A stretch of 64,000 bases of DNA, from the NCBI RefSeq assembly GCF_000002235.5, contig NW_022145611.1:7590242-7654241 (forward strand), given 5' to 3'. Origin of the DNA: Strongylocentrotus purpuratus (lineage: Eukaryota; Echinodermata; Echinoidea; Camarodonta; Strongylocentrotidae). Below the pieces are notes generated by a model, which was not told the DNA's origin, made no database searches, and saw only the letters and a list, made by a program, of their open reading frames with translations. Shown here one piece after another: positions 1 through 15,300 of this stretch; positions within the stretch are counted from its first letter, which is position 1, and every line of letters begins with the position of its first letter. A program made the position numbers and the translations under genes.

Positions 1-331
1 CAATCACGTGTGTGCAACATACGGGAAACCGAAATGTGAGGAGAACTTCAGTCTGTTTCGAAAACGCTAGCGCACGCTGACCATGTAGAGATCAAGTCGC
101 TGAATACTGTTAATCAAGTCAATTCGTTTACGTGCAGTTGTCCGAAAGAAGTCGTAGATAGCGTTAACCAGTATTTGCCAAGCTACACTCCCTTTAAGTT
201 TCATGGACTTGATAGAGATGAAACAGTCTCACATATCTGCAACACTATCACAGCAGCATGACTTTTGCTCTGCCTGAATCATCAGGAAGAGCTGGTTTAA
301 GTTTCATGCAGTTGAAAACGACTAAAAGGTC
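1..331 (-). other. XPO5 3' flank / start of 3' UTR
   Basis: Downstream of the XPO5 stop (TGA at 334-332 on the minus strand). No AATAAA-type signal is visible on the minus strand here, so the 3' UTR probably runs past the window edge. Positions 190-340 contain related short phrases (for example gtttcatg, cagcatgacttttgc versus aaaagcatgactag), suggesting a small local duplication of the last-exon end. Nothing else was recognised. Confidence 0.5.
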
Positions 332-3300
332 TCATAAATCTGCATCACTGGCAAAAAGCATGACTAGACCTGCCTCCTCTGCTCCTACTGATGCATCCAC
401 AACATTAAGCTTTGGTTTCATGGGCTTGAAGATTGCTGGAAGGTCACGAATCACCTCCTTTCTCTTGAACTTCTGACTCACAGGTACCTGAAAAAAAGGA
501 ATATCACACAGAGTTATTCAATCTATAGTCTAACCTATATTTGTATAGTTAAATTGTATATTCTTTTCAAGGCTATGAAATATTTCGAAAATACCTACAT
601 AGAAGCAAACGATTTTCCTGCTACTGCTATGTAGTAATTTAGTTGGATTACTTAGTGTCATCATGTCACATCTATTTAGATCTTTCTAGATCACTCTCTG
701 AATTTACAACATTTTTGAAAGATAAAAAGAAAAATTCAGGAAGAATGCAGAAATTATTTTATTTCAAACAAGTTTCAACCACAGTACTCAAAAACATAAA
801 GCAAAATTAACAAGAATTAAAAAATATTGTTGCCTCACACTCATATTTAAAAAAATGATTGATTATGCAAAAAGCAACCATAAATGCAGCACACATTGAT
901 TATCTTGATTTGTTGTATACATTCATCAAACTATTCAATGACAGTATCTTCAATTTCAAGAAAATATTTAATTGGGAATTACTTATCAAGGGTTGAATCA
1001 AATACAATAGCTTGTTAAGGCTTTCATGAATGCTGTGCAGAAGTTAAGAATGGAGAAATAATACTGTTGAAGATATTTTACCCCGATGAAGCTCTGGATA
1101 AAGCTCTTGAAGGCCTCTCTCTTCTTCTTCTCAGATGGCTTGGAGCTCGGGACTTTCTCATGGAACTTCTGCAATGCTGGCTGAGTGCAGTGTGGTAAAC
1201 TCAACATCACTTCAGTTAGGACTGGGAACTTCTCTCTCTGTGATAATAAATGTAGAATATGACACGGAAATGAGCCAGCTAGGGTCTGCAATTTATTAAT
1301 TAATTCATAGTTTTATACAGAACATGATTAGCAGCCAATGGCTGAACTGTTCACAATTTATTTACTTAATTAAAAATTCACACAACGTTATATTGCAAAT
1401 GGTGAAATTGCACAAACACAACAGTCAATAAATAATAATCAGGGTACATAGACCCTTGAGGGTTAAATAATATTTTACAAAATAGAAGAAATGTAATAAA
1501 TCATAATCCCATGGATATTAGTCATATTTCTGCATTAAGATAGGTAATATGGTAATGACAATGTTGTTAATCTAATTCTTGAAGGTTAAAAAGGTTATGG
1601 CTTAGGCGTAGAACTGCATGAACAATGAATGAGAACTTATCCATTTGACTTGCATTGAAGGGTGGGTAACACTCAACAATATGTTTTTTTTTGTTTTTAT
1701 GTCTTCAATTTTCATTACACTTGACAATACCCATTGCAATCTTGACTTTTAAAACCGTTCCTCATAATCCAGAGACATAAGAAAGCACACTAAAAGCCTG
1801 TACATACCAATAGTTCATAGTGGTTCATTGCTCTGTAGACGAGTTCTGCGCGACATGTGTCGTGCTCTCCGTGTATCTGTAGCCCCCTAAGGATAGACGT
1901 GTAGAGATGGGTGACTGCTTCAGGTAAGAGAGGCCTGGTCGCTAGCTGCAGTGCAAATAAAGCAAATAAACACCCAAGGAGATTCATTACAATATCAATA
2001 GCAACATTACAAGTTGAAACACAGGCATCTGATAAAATAGAGTGTAACACACAAAAATGGTTGGATTCTTATGTGTGGTTTGTAATTTGATTGCACAATT
2101 CCATCGATCAACTTTTTAAGAGATAAAACGACTCGCCTCTTGCACAATGAGCCATGAGAGACGACATGCCTTCATGCAAACACCACTGTCAGGCCAGGAC
2201 ATTGCTGTATATATACAGGTTACGATGCTCTCACATAGTCTCTGTAAAGAAAAAGTGAAATTTGGTTTATCAAGTAGGTTCTTTCAGCAAAGTTCACAAT
2301 TTTATCCCACATTACATGAACATATATTCTACACTACTGTGAACATTTTGAATTAAAAAGTAGAAGATCAATATAACACACACCGACTTTAACATCCGAC
2401 TCTCCCCAAAGTAATAGGAAAATGATTTCTACTGGTAAGAAAAAATGAAGAGAATAAGAAAATATAATTATGACATCATAAAAAGGATGTACGGTAGAAC
2501 AAAATACAGTAATATACTGTCAATTGCATGTACATAGTATTAAAATGCATCTGTAAGAAGCTGTAAGAGTATTCTATAAATCTACTTCATAAACTAAAAC
2601 AAGAAAAAGAAAAAAAAGAAGCTTCCAAAATATACTATCATTTTTTAAAGACAAGCATACCTCGTTCTGTAAGATGACCTTTCCGAGGTCACTGATAGTA
2701 GCAGGTTCTGACTTTGCACTGTTCCCTGCCCCACCCTCTCCCTGTTCCATGGCTTCTTCTGTCTCCATCTCTAACTCTCCTCCACCGCCGCCTCCTCCCT
2801 CCTCCTTCACTGTAACACTACTGGACGATGTCCTGTTGTTGCTCCAACATAGATTTCCTGACAGAACAATAGAAGAGATTTATGATGAGAATTGGCATGA
2901 AAAAAGCTGATGTCTTTGCATCGCTTTACACATCCTGCACTACATGAGCGTATTTCTGTCTCATGCATGAAGGGAATATGTATGATAATAATAATAATAA
3001 TAAGATATTTGTATACCGCAAATTGCAAATTGCCTTTAAGCGGTTTAGAAGAAAATAGCTGATAAGTAAAAGAAACAGAATTTGCAAATATACGTCCTGA
3101 ATTAGTAGCAGTGGGTGTGGAATAACATTCATGTACACATATTCAAGAGGAAGAAGAGGAAACATTGCTCTCCTCTACTGCAAACTTGTCCTTTCTTCTT
3201 CTTTTCTTTTCCTCTCTTTAAAAGATTTTACTTGTGGCATATGTTTTCTTTATACTAACTTTCTGCTATGGAGTACAAGGCTTACATAGATATATTCATC

Positions 3301-6300
3301 AATCTATCTAACCATTCATATATCATTTAAACTAAGAATCAATCACTGGCTTGAAATATCCCAAACTCACCTAATAACTCCATGAATTCCTTGGTGACTG
3401 TTCTCGTTAGATGATCTTCCAGGACCTCTTGTGTTTCTTGTTCATCATTTTGTTCCTCCCTCGCTTCACTGTGAGGAAAATATATCATAATTGCAATGGT
3501 CAGTCCCAAAGATGAAAGTAAATCATAATTGCAATGGTCAGTCCCAAAGATGCCTGTCCACAGAAGACATGCATCTGTGTACTGAAAATATTATGAAATT
3601 CACAAAATTCACAGAGTCTTTATTGACACTTGCAAAGATGGAGAGATAGTCCTAAATGTGCATTCATTCAATAGCATTTTAGTTTAAAAGACGAACATAT
3701 GGATCAAGCCCTCGGCCATAGGCACAGAAACAATGTAAGTCAATTTATATGAATGAGATTCATGACATTCCACTGTGGCAGTATATCCCAGACTAAAGGG
3801 TTTCTGATGTGATCCTTATTTGCTTCTGATTGATCAGGAGTGACCACAAATGTGATGTCTCAAAGCGGCAGCTCTCAGTGGGGATTTGGACTTGCAACAT
3901 TTTTAATGTAAAAATTAAGAGAACATACAACCATTATCATCATCAATTATTTAAGTCTGCATTTTCCCTCCTATGAGGGGTTACTGACTGGTTTGTTGAG
4001 TAAACCTTACCATAATTCATATTTCTATTCAATTTTTTTTCTTTTGGGTTGGAGGTCAATTTGAAGACACTTTAGGCTTTGGAGTCAGTTTGAAGGTGTG
4101 AACTTAGTTCCCTTATTGATCCACTGACTTTTGCACCATGACACTCCCTCTCTCTACTTGTTCTCATCTCGAGCATCCTTCTCATTTAGACCAACCTTAC
4201 TGCTTTTTTTCTTCACCATATCTCTCCATGATATCTTCTGGCTTCCTTTCCCTCTAATGCCATCTACTGCCAGATCCCACATTCTTCTCGCAGGTTCATC
4301 ATATTCACTTCTCAACACATGACCTATCCATCTCAATTCACTTTTCTTTACCATTTCCACCAGAGTTTCTTCCAGACCCAACCTTTCCATGAGCTCACTT
4401 GTGTTCTTTCTATTGGGACAGTTTCACACCAAACATCTTCTATATCATGGCTCTTTCTGTTCTACTCAAGATACTTTCTTCTACTGTCTTCACAAATCTT
4501 TACAAAATGAATGGTGAATAGACGTACCCAGATTCTGCCCTCTGTAAAATGATGGCCCATTGCTGGTTCAGTCTATGGACCATGAACGAAGTTAGACCAG
4601 TCATCACCGGGACCAGGACCGACTGCCAGCATTCCCTGGGACAGGATTGCACGAAGCCCTTGGTCACCACACGTAAGCACAGAATAAGAGTCAAGGAATA
4701 CATTTGTCAAAATCAGAGAAAACAACTTTTGACAGAAACAAGACATAGCATTAACAGAAGGCCTTCACATGTCCTTGCATAGTTATTGCTACAAATCATT
4801 GAAGCAAGTCTGAAGGATTGTAATAATCAAAGACCAGAACAAAAATAATGGCAGCAACTAAGCAAATACCAGCAAGCATGTATATACGATATGCTCAAAA
4901 CTTTTATGAAAGTGCATTCAATATAATGTTCATTTCCAATGAAGTAACTATTTTGGCATAACTAGCAGACCTATTCTTACAAATTCATTATAACAAAAAT
5001 CAAAAACAAAAGAAGTAAAATGAAAGGATATGAATGATGTGCCGGAGCCTGTAATCTGGTAGATGGTGAAGGTTGGTGAAAATAGATTCGAGAAGTTGAC
5101 TGGACAGACCCTCGGCAGCGAAGAACTCATAACCAAGACTCTGGAAACAGTCAGCGAACAGGTGACATCTAAAATATAAACAAAAGAGAAAATGGTATAA
5201 AACAGTTATTTCCAAAACTTGGAACAAGCATAATACAAGAGTTGAATAAATCACCTGAAGAAAATAAAAACCTACATCCGTATGAAATTGAAGTAATTCC
5301 TTGAAATGCTAGAGTGCCGTAATGGCAGCCGTGCTAAAGCCAGGGTAATAATATACCTCTGCACCTCAGAATAGTTTACTAGATCGATTAATTGGCGCAT
5401 TACAGATGCTGGAGTATTATTATTATTATTTCATCTTGCATTATTGAAAGTAGTTACTAGATTGTAACATTACAATGTTCAACAACATATTAAACATTAG
5501 CCTTTTTTAATCAGATATAAATGCAATTTTTTTAAAAATAGATAAGTGATTCAAATCTTGATTTTCTATTCTCCATGGTCTCCAAACTTACGTAGTTTCA
5601 TAGACAACAGTGAGGAAGATTTGGACCTTCTCCACGACTGGTTTGTTGGTTGGTATCTCGGTGCTGTTCCCATATAAACCTAGGAAGAAAGAAAAAAAGG
5701 GAAAAGTTTCCTTTATCAGGACCAACTATGAGTTGCAAAACAAGGAATACATACTGGTTGCATGTGTGTTATGTAGAAGCCATCTTTATTATGTACATTA
5801 TGTACATCACAATACTTACATGGACCACTAGCTAGTCAAAAGCAAAGTGCAAGAACTTCATGAAGAGATCACTCAACTATAAGTTTACATGATGTAAAGC
5901 TTTCAAAGCATATATAATACACATTGAATAAAAAAAAAATCATGAGCTAAAATGAGATAAACAGTTTATCCAGTCAGATGAATGTTGTCCACACATGGCA
6001 GCAAATAATTGCAAAAGTGTGAGGTGAAAAAGTTGACAGTGCTAGCTGCAGGTCAGTAGACATCTTAGAGAAAGGCATCACTAAATAAGGTCACAATACA
6101 CACACAAAATAGAAGATCAGCCCTGTATTCTGACGAAAGAGTTTGCTAGTGGGCAATGCAAACAAGATAAAATCTATCTACACTAGTTTAACCAGGAGGG
6201 ATTAGACCTCCCTGCATGGTCACTGACAGGTGGTTATCTCATCAACTCAGCTCTCAATTAACATTAGAAAAAGGGGATCATGGGGGACCAACGGGTACTG

Positions 6301-9300
6301 CTTAGGCATTGTTTGCTATATAGAGGGCGCAAGTAGCTACAAGTAGTGCAGTCCCCCTTTAAATGAAACCTTACCTAGGATAGTATTCCTCTCATTCTCA
6401 GTCATGTTGTATGATTTAGTATACTCTGGACACACCTTCCCTCTGCATTCAGGAGACCACATAGCGTTCAAGGTTCTGTATAATGAGAGAGACATAAGAA
6501 TAGTTTGAACAGAATTTCAAATAAAGAATAAAAGCTGTGACTAATGATTATGCAACGAAAATGTTTTCATCACAAAATTAAAAGGAATTCAAAAAGTTCC
6601 TTATAAGGTTTAGAAGTCACACTGATGGTATTGTAATAGCAAGTTAGCAAAAAATGTAAATGATTGCTATTTGAAAATATCATGTTTCGCAATTTCTAAC
6701 TTGTAAAAATAAAAAACTATGGAAACAAACTTGAGCTGAAAGTTAGGAAAGAATGTTTCAATTGTTGTAATCCATATTATCTGAAATGCATACAAGCTCC
6801 AGTACAGGTTAAAAGAGCTCTAGTACAGGCAAAGCTGATTGAGGATGTCTGTGCAGGAAGTACAAGTTCACCGATATGCCATTGAAACACGTATTAAATT
6901 TGATACGCACATCAAAATGGGTTGTTGGCGAACGCTGCACAGATTCTATTTTCTTTCAATCAGCTCTTTTTGACCTCAAGAAGGCATGCTCAGTGAAATA
7001 TTGAAGGACCATCTTCATTTCAGGGCTCATATTTCTTTAGAATGAAACTACGATGCATCCTTAATTCATTCTACATCAAGTTGATTGAGAGAAGTGTGAA
7101 GCGTCCTAACCTGGCAAGCGTGAAGAGGTTTGGCAAGATAGGCAAGATGTGAGGAGTACTAGGATTCTTGTAGATCGGTGCACCGCTTGGGAGATGGCCA
7201 CTGATAAATCCTCCAGCTGCAGCCACCTAGTAAGACAGAAAGAGAGATTCATTACTCCAAAGAACAATGGAATTGGCTTAAGGTCTCATTTTTCAAATGA
7301 TCTTCATTCATGAAACAATGCCTATCTTTAGTAGAAAATGCCTATAGGAAGTCAGGTTAACAAGCCAGGAACATAGAGAAATACTTCTATATAAAAAAAA
7401 ACTACATTTTATTATATTCATCTCTTCATGGTAGTTTAAAGTATATTAGGGTAAAAATGTATAAAATTTAGCTTTGATGGTAACTTTGCCATCAATGGTA
7501 ACTTCCATGGAAACCTTGATTTGATTTGCTATTTTAGTGATGTTAACATGGTACTAAATATTGATGGCAAAATTACCATAAAAGTAAGTTTTATGCAATG
7601 GGGTCCAGGAGCTCTTGCAGGTACAGTAAAATATATTTCCATAGTTTCTGCATTTAATAAAATTATGTATTTGTCTGTTTGGAGCCAGAAGGGCATTAAC
7701 TCATAGACTTTCTAACATAATAACTGCTCTTCTGGCTCCAAATAAGACATATATTTACGATTATAATGTTTGAGGGATTGGAGGCCAATGAATGTTTGGT
7801 AACATGAGATGTCACATCATTACACTGGTACTATGTACCTCTGTATTACTCTATGGCCAGGTGAGGTGTACAGAGGCAGCTTAACAAACCAACAAAACGT
7901 TGGATGTCAAGCTGCACGACAAGGACATGTCCTAGAATGTTACCTCAGGCCAATCATGCAATGATTCAGTCAAAGATTATCTATCCTTAAAGGCATCGTT
8001 AAAAATCGTTTAACAATGTTAAATCTGAGATACACGGCTCTATGTGTTATCAGTGCTTGTGATATGGTGTAATATTGAAGAAAGAAAAAAAAATTGCGAT
8101 TCAAAATGATCAAGAAGTGCCTCAAAAAAGTAAAAATCTTTGAGTGACCAGTTATACCATACTTGTTTCCCCCCCATTAGACTGTAGTCTTATAAAAACC
8201 CTGAGGAAAGCAAATTTTTAAATTTTGATTTCCAATCATAAATATCTTGATAATCAGACAGGCGATGAGCTTGTAAAAGTCATGGGATTCCTGACTGATG
8301 TAAAGGTTTATAATTATGATTGTAGCATGAGCTAAATCCAGGATTTTGTTTCAGAATCTGAGGCAATGTTATTGAGTTTAAGATTGAACTCTGACCTGTG
8401 GGTCTGAGGGCCAGCAGCTTCTCTTGACGACAGCCTGGCTGGTTGAGATACAGCTGAAGATCTGAGCACGATTCTTGTTGTGGACATCCTCCTGGTTTGG
8501 CTGAGCATCGCTTGGATGGTCAAGACCAATGTTGTGGATGAAAGACTCCGGAGATTGGATAATTCTGGTGAAAAATGAACATCAATATTGGAATTAATAT
8601 GGAAATATCAACGATGCTAGTAGTCACATAAATTCTTGGCAGCAAATGAAGTCACTATTATCTACTTGCTGGAAGTATTTTTTGTTAATGCACAGTAATT
8701 TTCTTATTCTGTTAATTAATATGTATTACATACCAAATATCAAATATTCTAGGCCTCTAACTAGTCCAAGAATGAACATAGAAACCAATTTTTAGTTATA
8801 TATTTTTTTTAACATGGCATTGCCAAACAATACAAATTTTGACCTTCTCTCGTTGTGACTTATATGGACTTACTCTGTGATATGTGGAGACAGCCAGACC
8901 TCTGTGATGGGTTTCATAATCTCGGCAATGAGGGCACTCTGACGGTTCCAGTTATGGAGTCCGTTGTTGATGAGAATGAGAGCCTCGCTGAGTGTGACCC
9001 TCTCTAGCTGGGTCAGCTGCTCTGGATCAGAGCACAGCCTCTTTACTTGGGTGTAGATCTTCTCAAAATGGGGCTGGAAAGAAAAAAGATGGATTTGATG
9101 GATGGACAAATCTTAAACTTGGGTAGATCATCTGCTTTGTTCGAAATTCTTGCACAGTGAGATGTCATAATGATGATAACAAAAATAATAATACAAATAA
9201 TAATGATAATAATAATACTAACACTAATACTAATATTAATACTAATAATATGATGTCTAGTTTACCCAGGGTAGTTTGTTAATATCAATACTGTTTTCCC

Positions 9301-12300
9301 TGAGGGCCCTGCAATTATTTTATTACCCCAGCTTTAGCCAAGCTACCATGATAAGGTATCATACAATGTTCAAACTCACAAGATGTTCAGGGAAGAATAC
9401 ATTAATCATTTAACATCAATAATTTGTCACTTAAGAGTAAATAATGTTTGAGGGATTGGAGGCCAGTGAGTGTTTGGTAACATGAGATGTCACATCATTA
9501 CACTGGTACTATGTACCTCTGTATTACTCTATGGCCAGGTGAGGTGTACAGAGACAGCTTAACAAACCAACAAAACGTTGGATGTCAGGCTGCACGACAA
9601 GGTCATGTCCTAGAATGTTACCTCTAGCCAAGTATATTATGTAGAAATTCTTCATATCTGCACTAAGAACAGAGCAAAGATTACCCTGAAGATTTTTCTC
9701 TACTTACTCTGTATCAAAATGCCAACCAATTAGTTGTTTGTTCTCTTTTAACAATCCTATTTACTGCTCAAAAATGTTCTATTAATAGAGAACTTCTTCA
9801 TTTCCAATCTGCAAGGTTGGTCCCTATGCTTTGTAGGTCAGGCCAAGGCAACATAAGTGATCGTGTACAATGTAGATGCCATTGAGGGTACTCGAACACC
9901 ATGAGGAAGAGCCTCATACCAATCTGGATTGCATTGTCAATGAACGTGACTATTGTAAATGCTATATACAAGTACACATATAGCAGTTGCAATCAATTGC
10001 AAATCCCCCAAATCAAGCGTAAGTCTCGCGATTAATTGCAAATCTGCAATTGATCGCAACTCAACTTTCTTGCAACACCCCATTAATAAGAGAGAAAGAG
10101 AGAGAGGGGGGGGGGGGGGAGAATAAAAGCTAGATCTAGCTAACTTAATTTAATTGTTATTAACTTTAATCCTAACAAAATCCTAGGAAATTTAGGAGAC
10201 TAGTGGGTCGATGCAAGAGAGTTTAAGTTGCAATCGATTGCAAATATCAGTTGTAAATTTTGCAACTTGCAATCAATCACAACTTTCTTGCAATGCCAAT
10301 TGTCATTTTTTATGACCACATACCAGCATGAGTGTTTGATGATCTCTGCACATCTTGACCATAGCTGAGCAAGCGTGTCGTCTGACGTTCTGAACGGATC
10401 GAGTCCTTGTCTTCTGAGAACATAGCAAAGATACAAGTACAGTATTAACCTCGAGAAAATACATTAAAACCTGTCTTTTTGTCTCCCTTGAGAAAGAAAT
10501 GTATGTTTGTAGAACCTGTCTAGAAAGACCATTTGGCTACCTTTTCTGTTTCCCTTGGATGACCTTAAAAGACAAGTTTGACTGTATCTGATTGAGAGTT
10601 GAAACAGCAACAGAAACCAATCCCAATTATTTATTTTTCCTCAAGGCTTAGTATGTATGAACATGTTAATAATCTTCAATATATAATAGAAACAATACCA
10701 AATTTAAGATTTTCTAGCAATACAAATAAATTTTATATATTCTGGATAAGTGACAGTACATGGGCGGGTCACAGATCTTTCAGAAGGAAGCGAAATAAAC
10801 AAGAAATGAAAATCAAAGCGACCTCTTGTATGAAATCTACCGATACCTTAGTAACACACATGTACAAAGTATCAAGATAAAATCCATATGTCACATACAT
10901 AACATCTAACACCAATATCAATTGAAAAATATTTTTCAAAATAATACAACTTGAATTCATTGTACAGGAATAGGCTCTTAGATACCGGTATACAACAGTG
11001 GGTTTGGTTCAACAAACAACAAAATCTTTAACACACAATTAATCAATATCTCAAATTTATTAATAATATCTTAAGTACTTTACCTTAGTCAGACCAGGCC
11101 ACGAGTACACAGCAGCAGCAAAGAGCTAAAGAAGAACAAAGATGGATAAAATTATAAGACTGAAGAAGTAAGCGATAATGTGATGGTCATGGAACACGCA
11201 AATCTTGCCTTTCTTGTCGCAAAACAATGCCATACTACCACAAGATTCAAGATAACCAGGGGGTGGATAGTTAAAAAAATGCTGTATCTTAAATGCTTGG
11301 AAACAAACATGCATCAGCTAAACGTAACCCATTTACAATTTATAACATGACAACCTATCATACAATCTTAAACAAATATGAATACAGATTCCTTTTTGAA
11401 AAATATAATTTAAATAAAATAGTACTTGGGTATAAGTAAATGTTTGAGGGATTGGAGGCCAGTGAATGTTTGGTAACATGAGATGTCACATCACTACACT
11501 GGTACTATGTACCTCTGTATTACTCTATGGCCAGGTGAGGTGTACAGAGGCAGTCTAACAAACCAACAAAACGTTGGATGTCAGGCTGCACGACAAGGAC
11601 ATGTCCTAGAATGTTACCTCTAGCCAAGTATATCATCACCAAGAGTCGCGGATGACTCGATTGGCATCTATCAACAATCATCTTCTTGTTCACTTAAACT
11701 TGCCATCTAAAACACCATAGTAGCAGGAATGATAGTGTGTACTAAAAAAAAATAGGTTTTTTGTTTTCCCCTCAACCATGCCCCCCTTGAGTAAAAAAAA
11801 AGAGGATTTGCGGGGGAAAATGGCATCTAACAACATTCCCCCCTTTCGAGTAAGAAAATTGGGAAAAAAATAGGGCAAAATAGGGAAGATTAGAGAAAAT
11901 AATGGGGATATCGGTAAAATCAGGATAAAAGAGGAAAGAAGAAATAAAATCTGGTAAAAAAAAAAAAAAATTTAAATCAGGGAGAAAAAATAAATCAGGA
12001 CAAAATCGGGAAACCAATTTAAATCGGGTTTTTATCAGGCCTGTAGTAGTTTATAGTGATTGAAGAAGTAGGATTAGTTGAAGGAAATTATCTAAATATC
12101 TAAATTAAATGGTAAATTGCCAGTTGGTTTACCCCCAGCGTGTCTACTATCCACATGGTTTAACGTTTATCCCGTCTATTGATCATTTGGTTTAATAACC
12201 ATTTAGGCTAATAGTAATTTGGTCTAATTTCAATATGTTCTTATCTCCAATTAGTCTACCACCCATTTGGCCTATTGCTCATTTAGTCTATTAATCAGTT

Positions 12301-15300
12301 GGTCTAATTCTCAGTTTGTCTAATGCCCATTTTTTCTATCATCCATAAGGTCTTATCATTTGATGATTACTATTATTAATGATTAAATGATTATGAGACC
12401 ATATGAATAGTAGACAAAATAGGCATTACACAAAATGGGAATTAGATCAACTGGAAATTAGACCAAATGAGTAATAGACCAATTGGGTAGTAGATGAACT
12501 GGCTGTTGACCAAACGGCAATAAGCCATTTTAATCACCTTATCCAGGACACCTTCTACATGTTGGTTGGAATGGTGAAGTACCGGAAATAGTGTTGATAT
12601 ACAGGTCAGCTGGAAAGACAGAATCACTGGGTCCTATGGGGAGAAATGAGAAAGAATATCATTCAGACAATGAGAGATTAAACATTTGTATTTGTTTGAC
12701 TCTGATGTCCATATAGTTACACAATTGCTACTTTTTCACTTTGCTTGCTCATATCTATCTGACTGAAATTGGGAGTGTTGAAGAGAAAGTATGCTGCAAC
12801 AAACTTTAAGCATATAAATGCTGAATACTCAGGCTACTTAATGAATGAATTCAGCTACAAAATGAAGACCATGACAACCGTTTGAAACCTCCAATGCTCG
12901 TAAATATCTTAAAGTGATACTAGTACATTACACCAAAATAAATATACTTTGACTGCATACTTCACCAAAGTAATGCTTAACATCTTCTAAATTGTTTTGT
13001 TTCCATTTGTTTTATCAAATAGTAGTGTTGAAATTAAGATTTCAATTACTCATAATGAATTTCTACTTACAGTGAACAAACAATCACTTCTACCATTAAA
13101 TATTTCATCCCACAGTGAGCATTGGTTTCCTTAGTACCGTAGAATTCTATAGAGCTTGTACCCCCCTTAAAAATCTAAAAAAAGTGTGGCCCACTTAAAT
13201 GTACAACAGCTTCCTCAATAGCTGGGACTGAATGAAATTAACATGAGCCCTTACCTCTATTTTACAGTTGAGAGTTGCTTGTATCAGTTCTATGGCCTGC
13301 TGTGTTGGTAGCTGGTCTTTCTTGATGAGGGTTGTTATTACGCTGTCAAGGTAACTAGACATGGCGTCCCATTTGATGGTTGATGGAGAGTGATTGGTGC
13401 ACAGTTCTTTGCCTATAAGAAAGTCATGATCGATTAGCATTTCGTTAACTACATATCCATCATTAATTATTACATTTAATTTAAATTCCGATGTTTGTGT
13501 GTGTCTGTACAATGAAGGTTCTATTCGTAAATGAAATCAAGTAACTGAATTGAATGGAATTGAATAATGATTTCACATGTTCAAACTTGTCAATGTTGAC
13601 AGAATTGATTCATTTTAAGGATATGACAATCTGATGCAATCACTAGGCCCTCATCGATTGTATATTTGAATTTACATGGAGTATACTTTAATGCAAAATT
13701 TGTATACAGTTGAGATAAATATGTATAATTGTAGAGCCATCGATATGATCATTCAATCATTGCTTGAGTGCTAAGCACAAATAAAACAACTCGCTATTAG
13801 TTAAAATGGTGGCATTCTCGTGAAATGAGCCACTGTTTATTTCTTTTGTACATAGCGGTTCCTTAAGTGCATTGCCTATGGGGGATTCCACCTCCGCATA
13901 GATTTTACATGCTGATGCTGGTGTGTGTGTGTGTACACACTCATTGATTGAAGGCTTATTTCACGAGAAGACCAAAATGATGACTAATGATTAAAAAATT
14001 GATGGCAACATAGACAATAATAGACATAGATAATAAAAACATTGCTGGTCCACAAAAACGGATGGTATCATGGTGTGTATCATACCTTCCTCTCTCTCAA
14101 GGGGAGCAGCTAAAAGCTCCTGCAACCAACGAGCAGCTATGCTGAAAGTAGTCTCGGGACAAAGACCTGTTGCATGTCTGAGGATCTCCAGCTGGTAGTA
14201 TCTATGAGCTACATGGAAGAAATTTAGAAAAGGAGGTCAATCAGGGTCAAGGTTATCATCCTTAGTTCAAATTGGGACACGCTAAATAATTTTGAATTTC
14301 TTCAAAAAATTATGTTTCCCAGAGAAGTGATCTATTCATTGATTTGAAAGCAGAGACTCTCTTTCCCATGTAGTATGGTTCAGCATTTTAATCTGAACTC
14401 CCATCGTTGCAAGGACACAGATTTGAGTGTGAGCAAAAATCCACGGTCGGGGACCTGGTCCCCGCCCAATATTTTCTGTAAAACTGGTAATGACTCTAGC
14501 CTAGGTAAAATGCAAAGACTTTTCATCCCCCTATACCATTTGCAATGTCAATGAGTATGAATTTTTTCCTCCAAAGGGGCAAGCTTTAGTTTTCTTAATG
14601 ATGTTGCTGCAACTTATTTACAGTTTTTAAATAAAAAATAAAAACAAAATTTTACTTTCTTACCTGCAAAGAAATGAAAGAACTCATCATCCGAGTCAAA
14701 ATCAATCCTGGCATAAGCACAGGCAGGGGAGTCGTTACGAGATGGGTAGCCAATCTGAAATTTAAAAGTGATATCATCCATAATGTTGACAGTATACATG
14801 TTCAATGAAATTGGTTTACAATGACACCTGCCATAGGGGTTTTTGAATTTACAGGGCCCCATTTCACGAAACTTGTCATCAGTGACAAATTGCAGTTTTG
14901 TTATAAGCTACTGAAATCCTTGCTTCCGATTGGTTGCAGATTTGTCACTGATTTTGTCATTTGTCATTGAAAAAAGGCTTTGTGAAACGGGTCCCAGGTG
15001 TCTTCTAGGCCAGGTATGAATAAAGAATGTGGCATACGGTAAATAAGACATTGGTCTTTATAATAGAGACAGTCACTGTTTAAAAGCATGTTGTTCATTT
15101 GTTTTGTTGGTTTGGTATTTACATTATCTTTAAATGCGTGAAACTCGTCCAGATAGGTTAGGTTAAGAAATATGACATGCATTGTATCACTGAATAGCAT
15201 GTCAGAAAATACAATATGCTTGAGCGCTAGTTACTTTGGCAACTCGGCTACAACCAGGGTAATATGTGTACAGCGCCATGAGCGTCAGAGCCTGGCGGAT

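Noticed and set aside
2661..2857. Alternative acceptors for XPO5 exon 25 (at CAACAACAG, GTCCAG or GTTACAG)
   Set aside because: The first two lead to an in-frame stop. The third is open, but would drop the NLCWSNNRTSSSSV segment that aligns with the human sequence, so the acceptor before 2857 was preferred.
5000..5254. Read-through of XPO5 exon 22 into ...ILSFYFFCF
   Set aside because: This continues into intron 22 to a stop and breaks conservation; the AT-AC splice explains it better.
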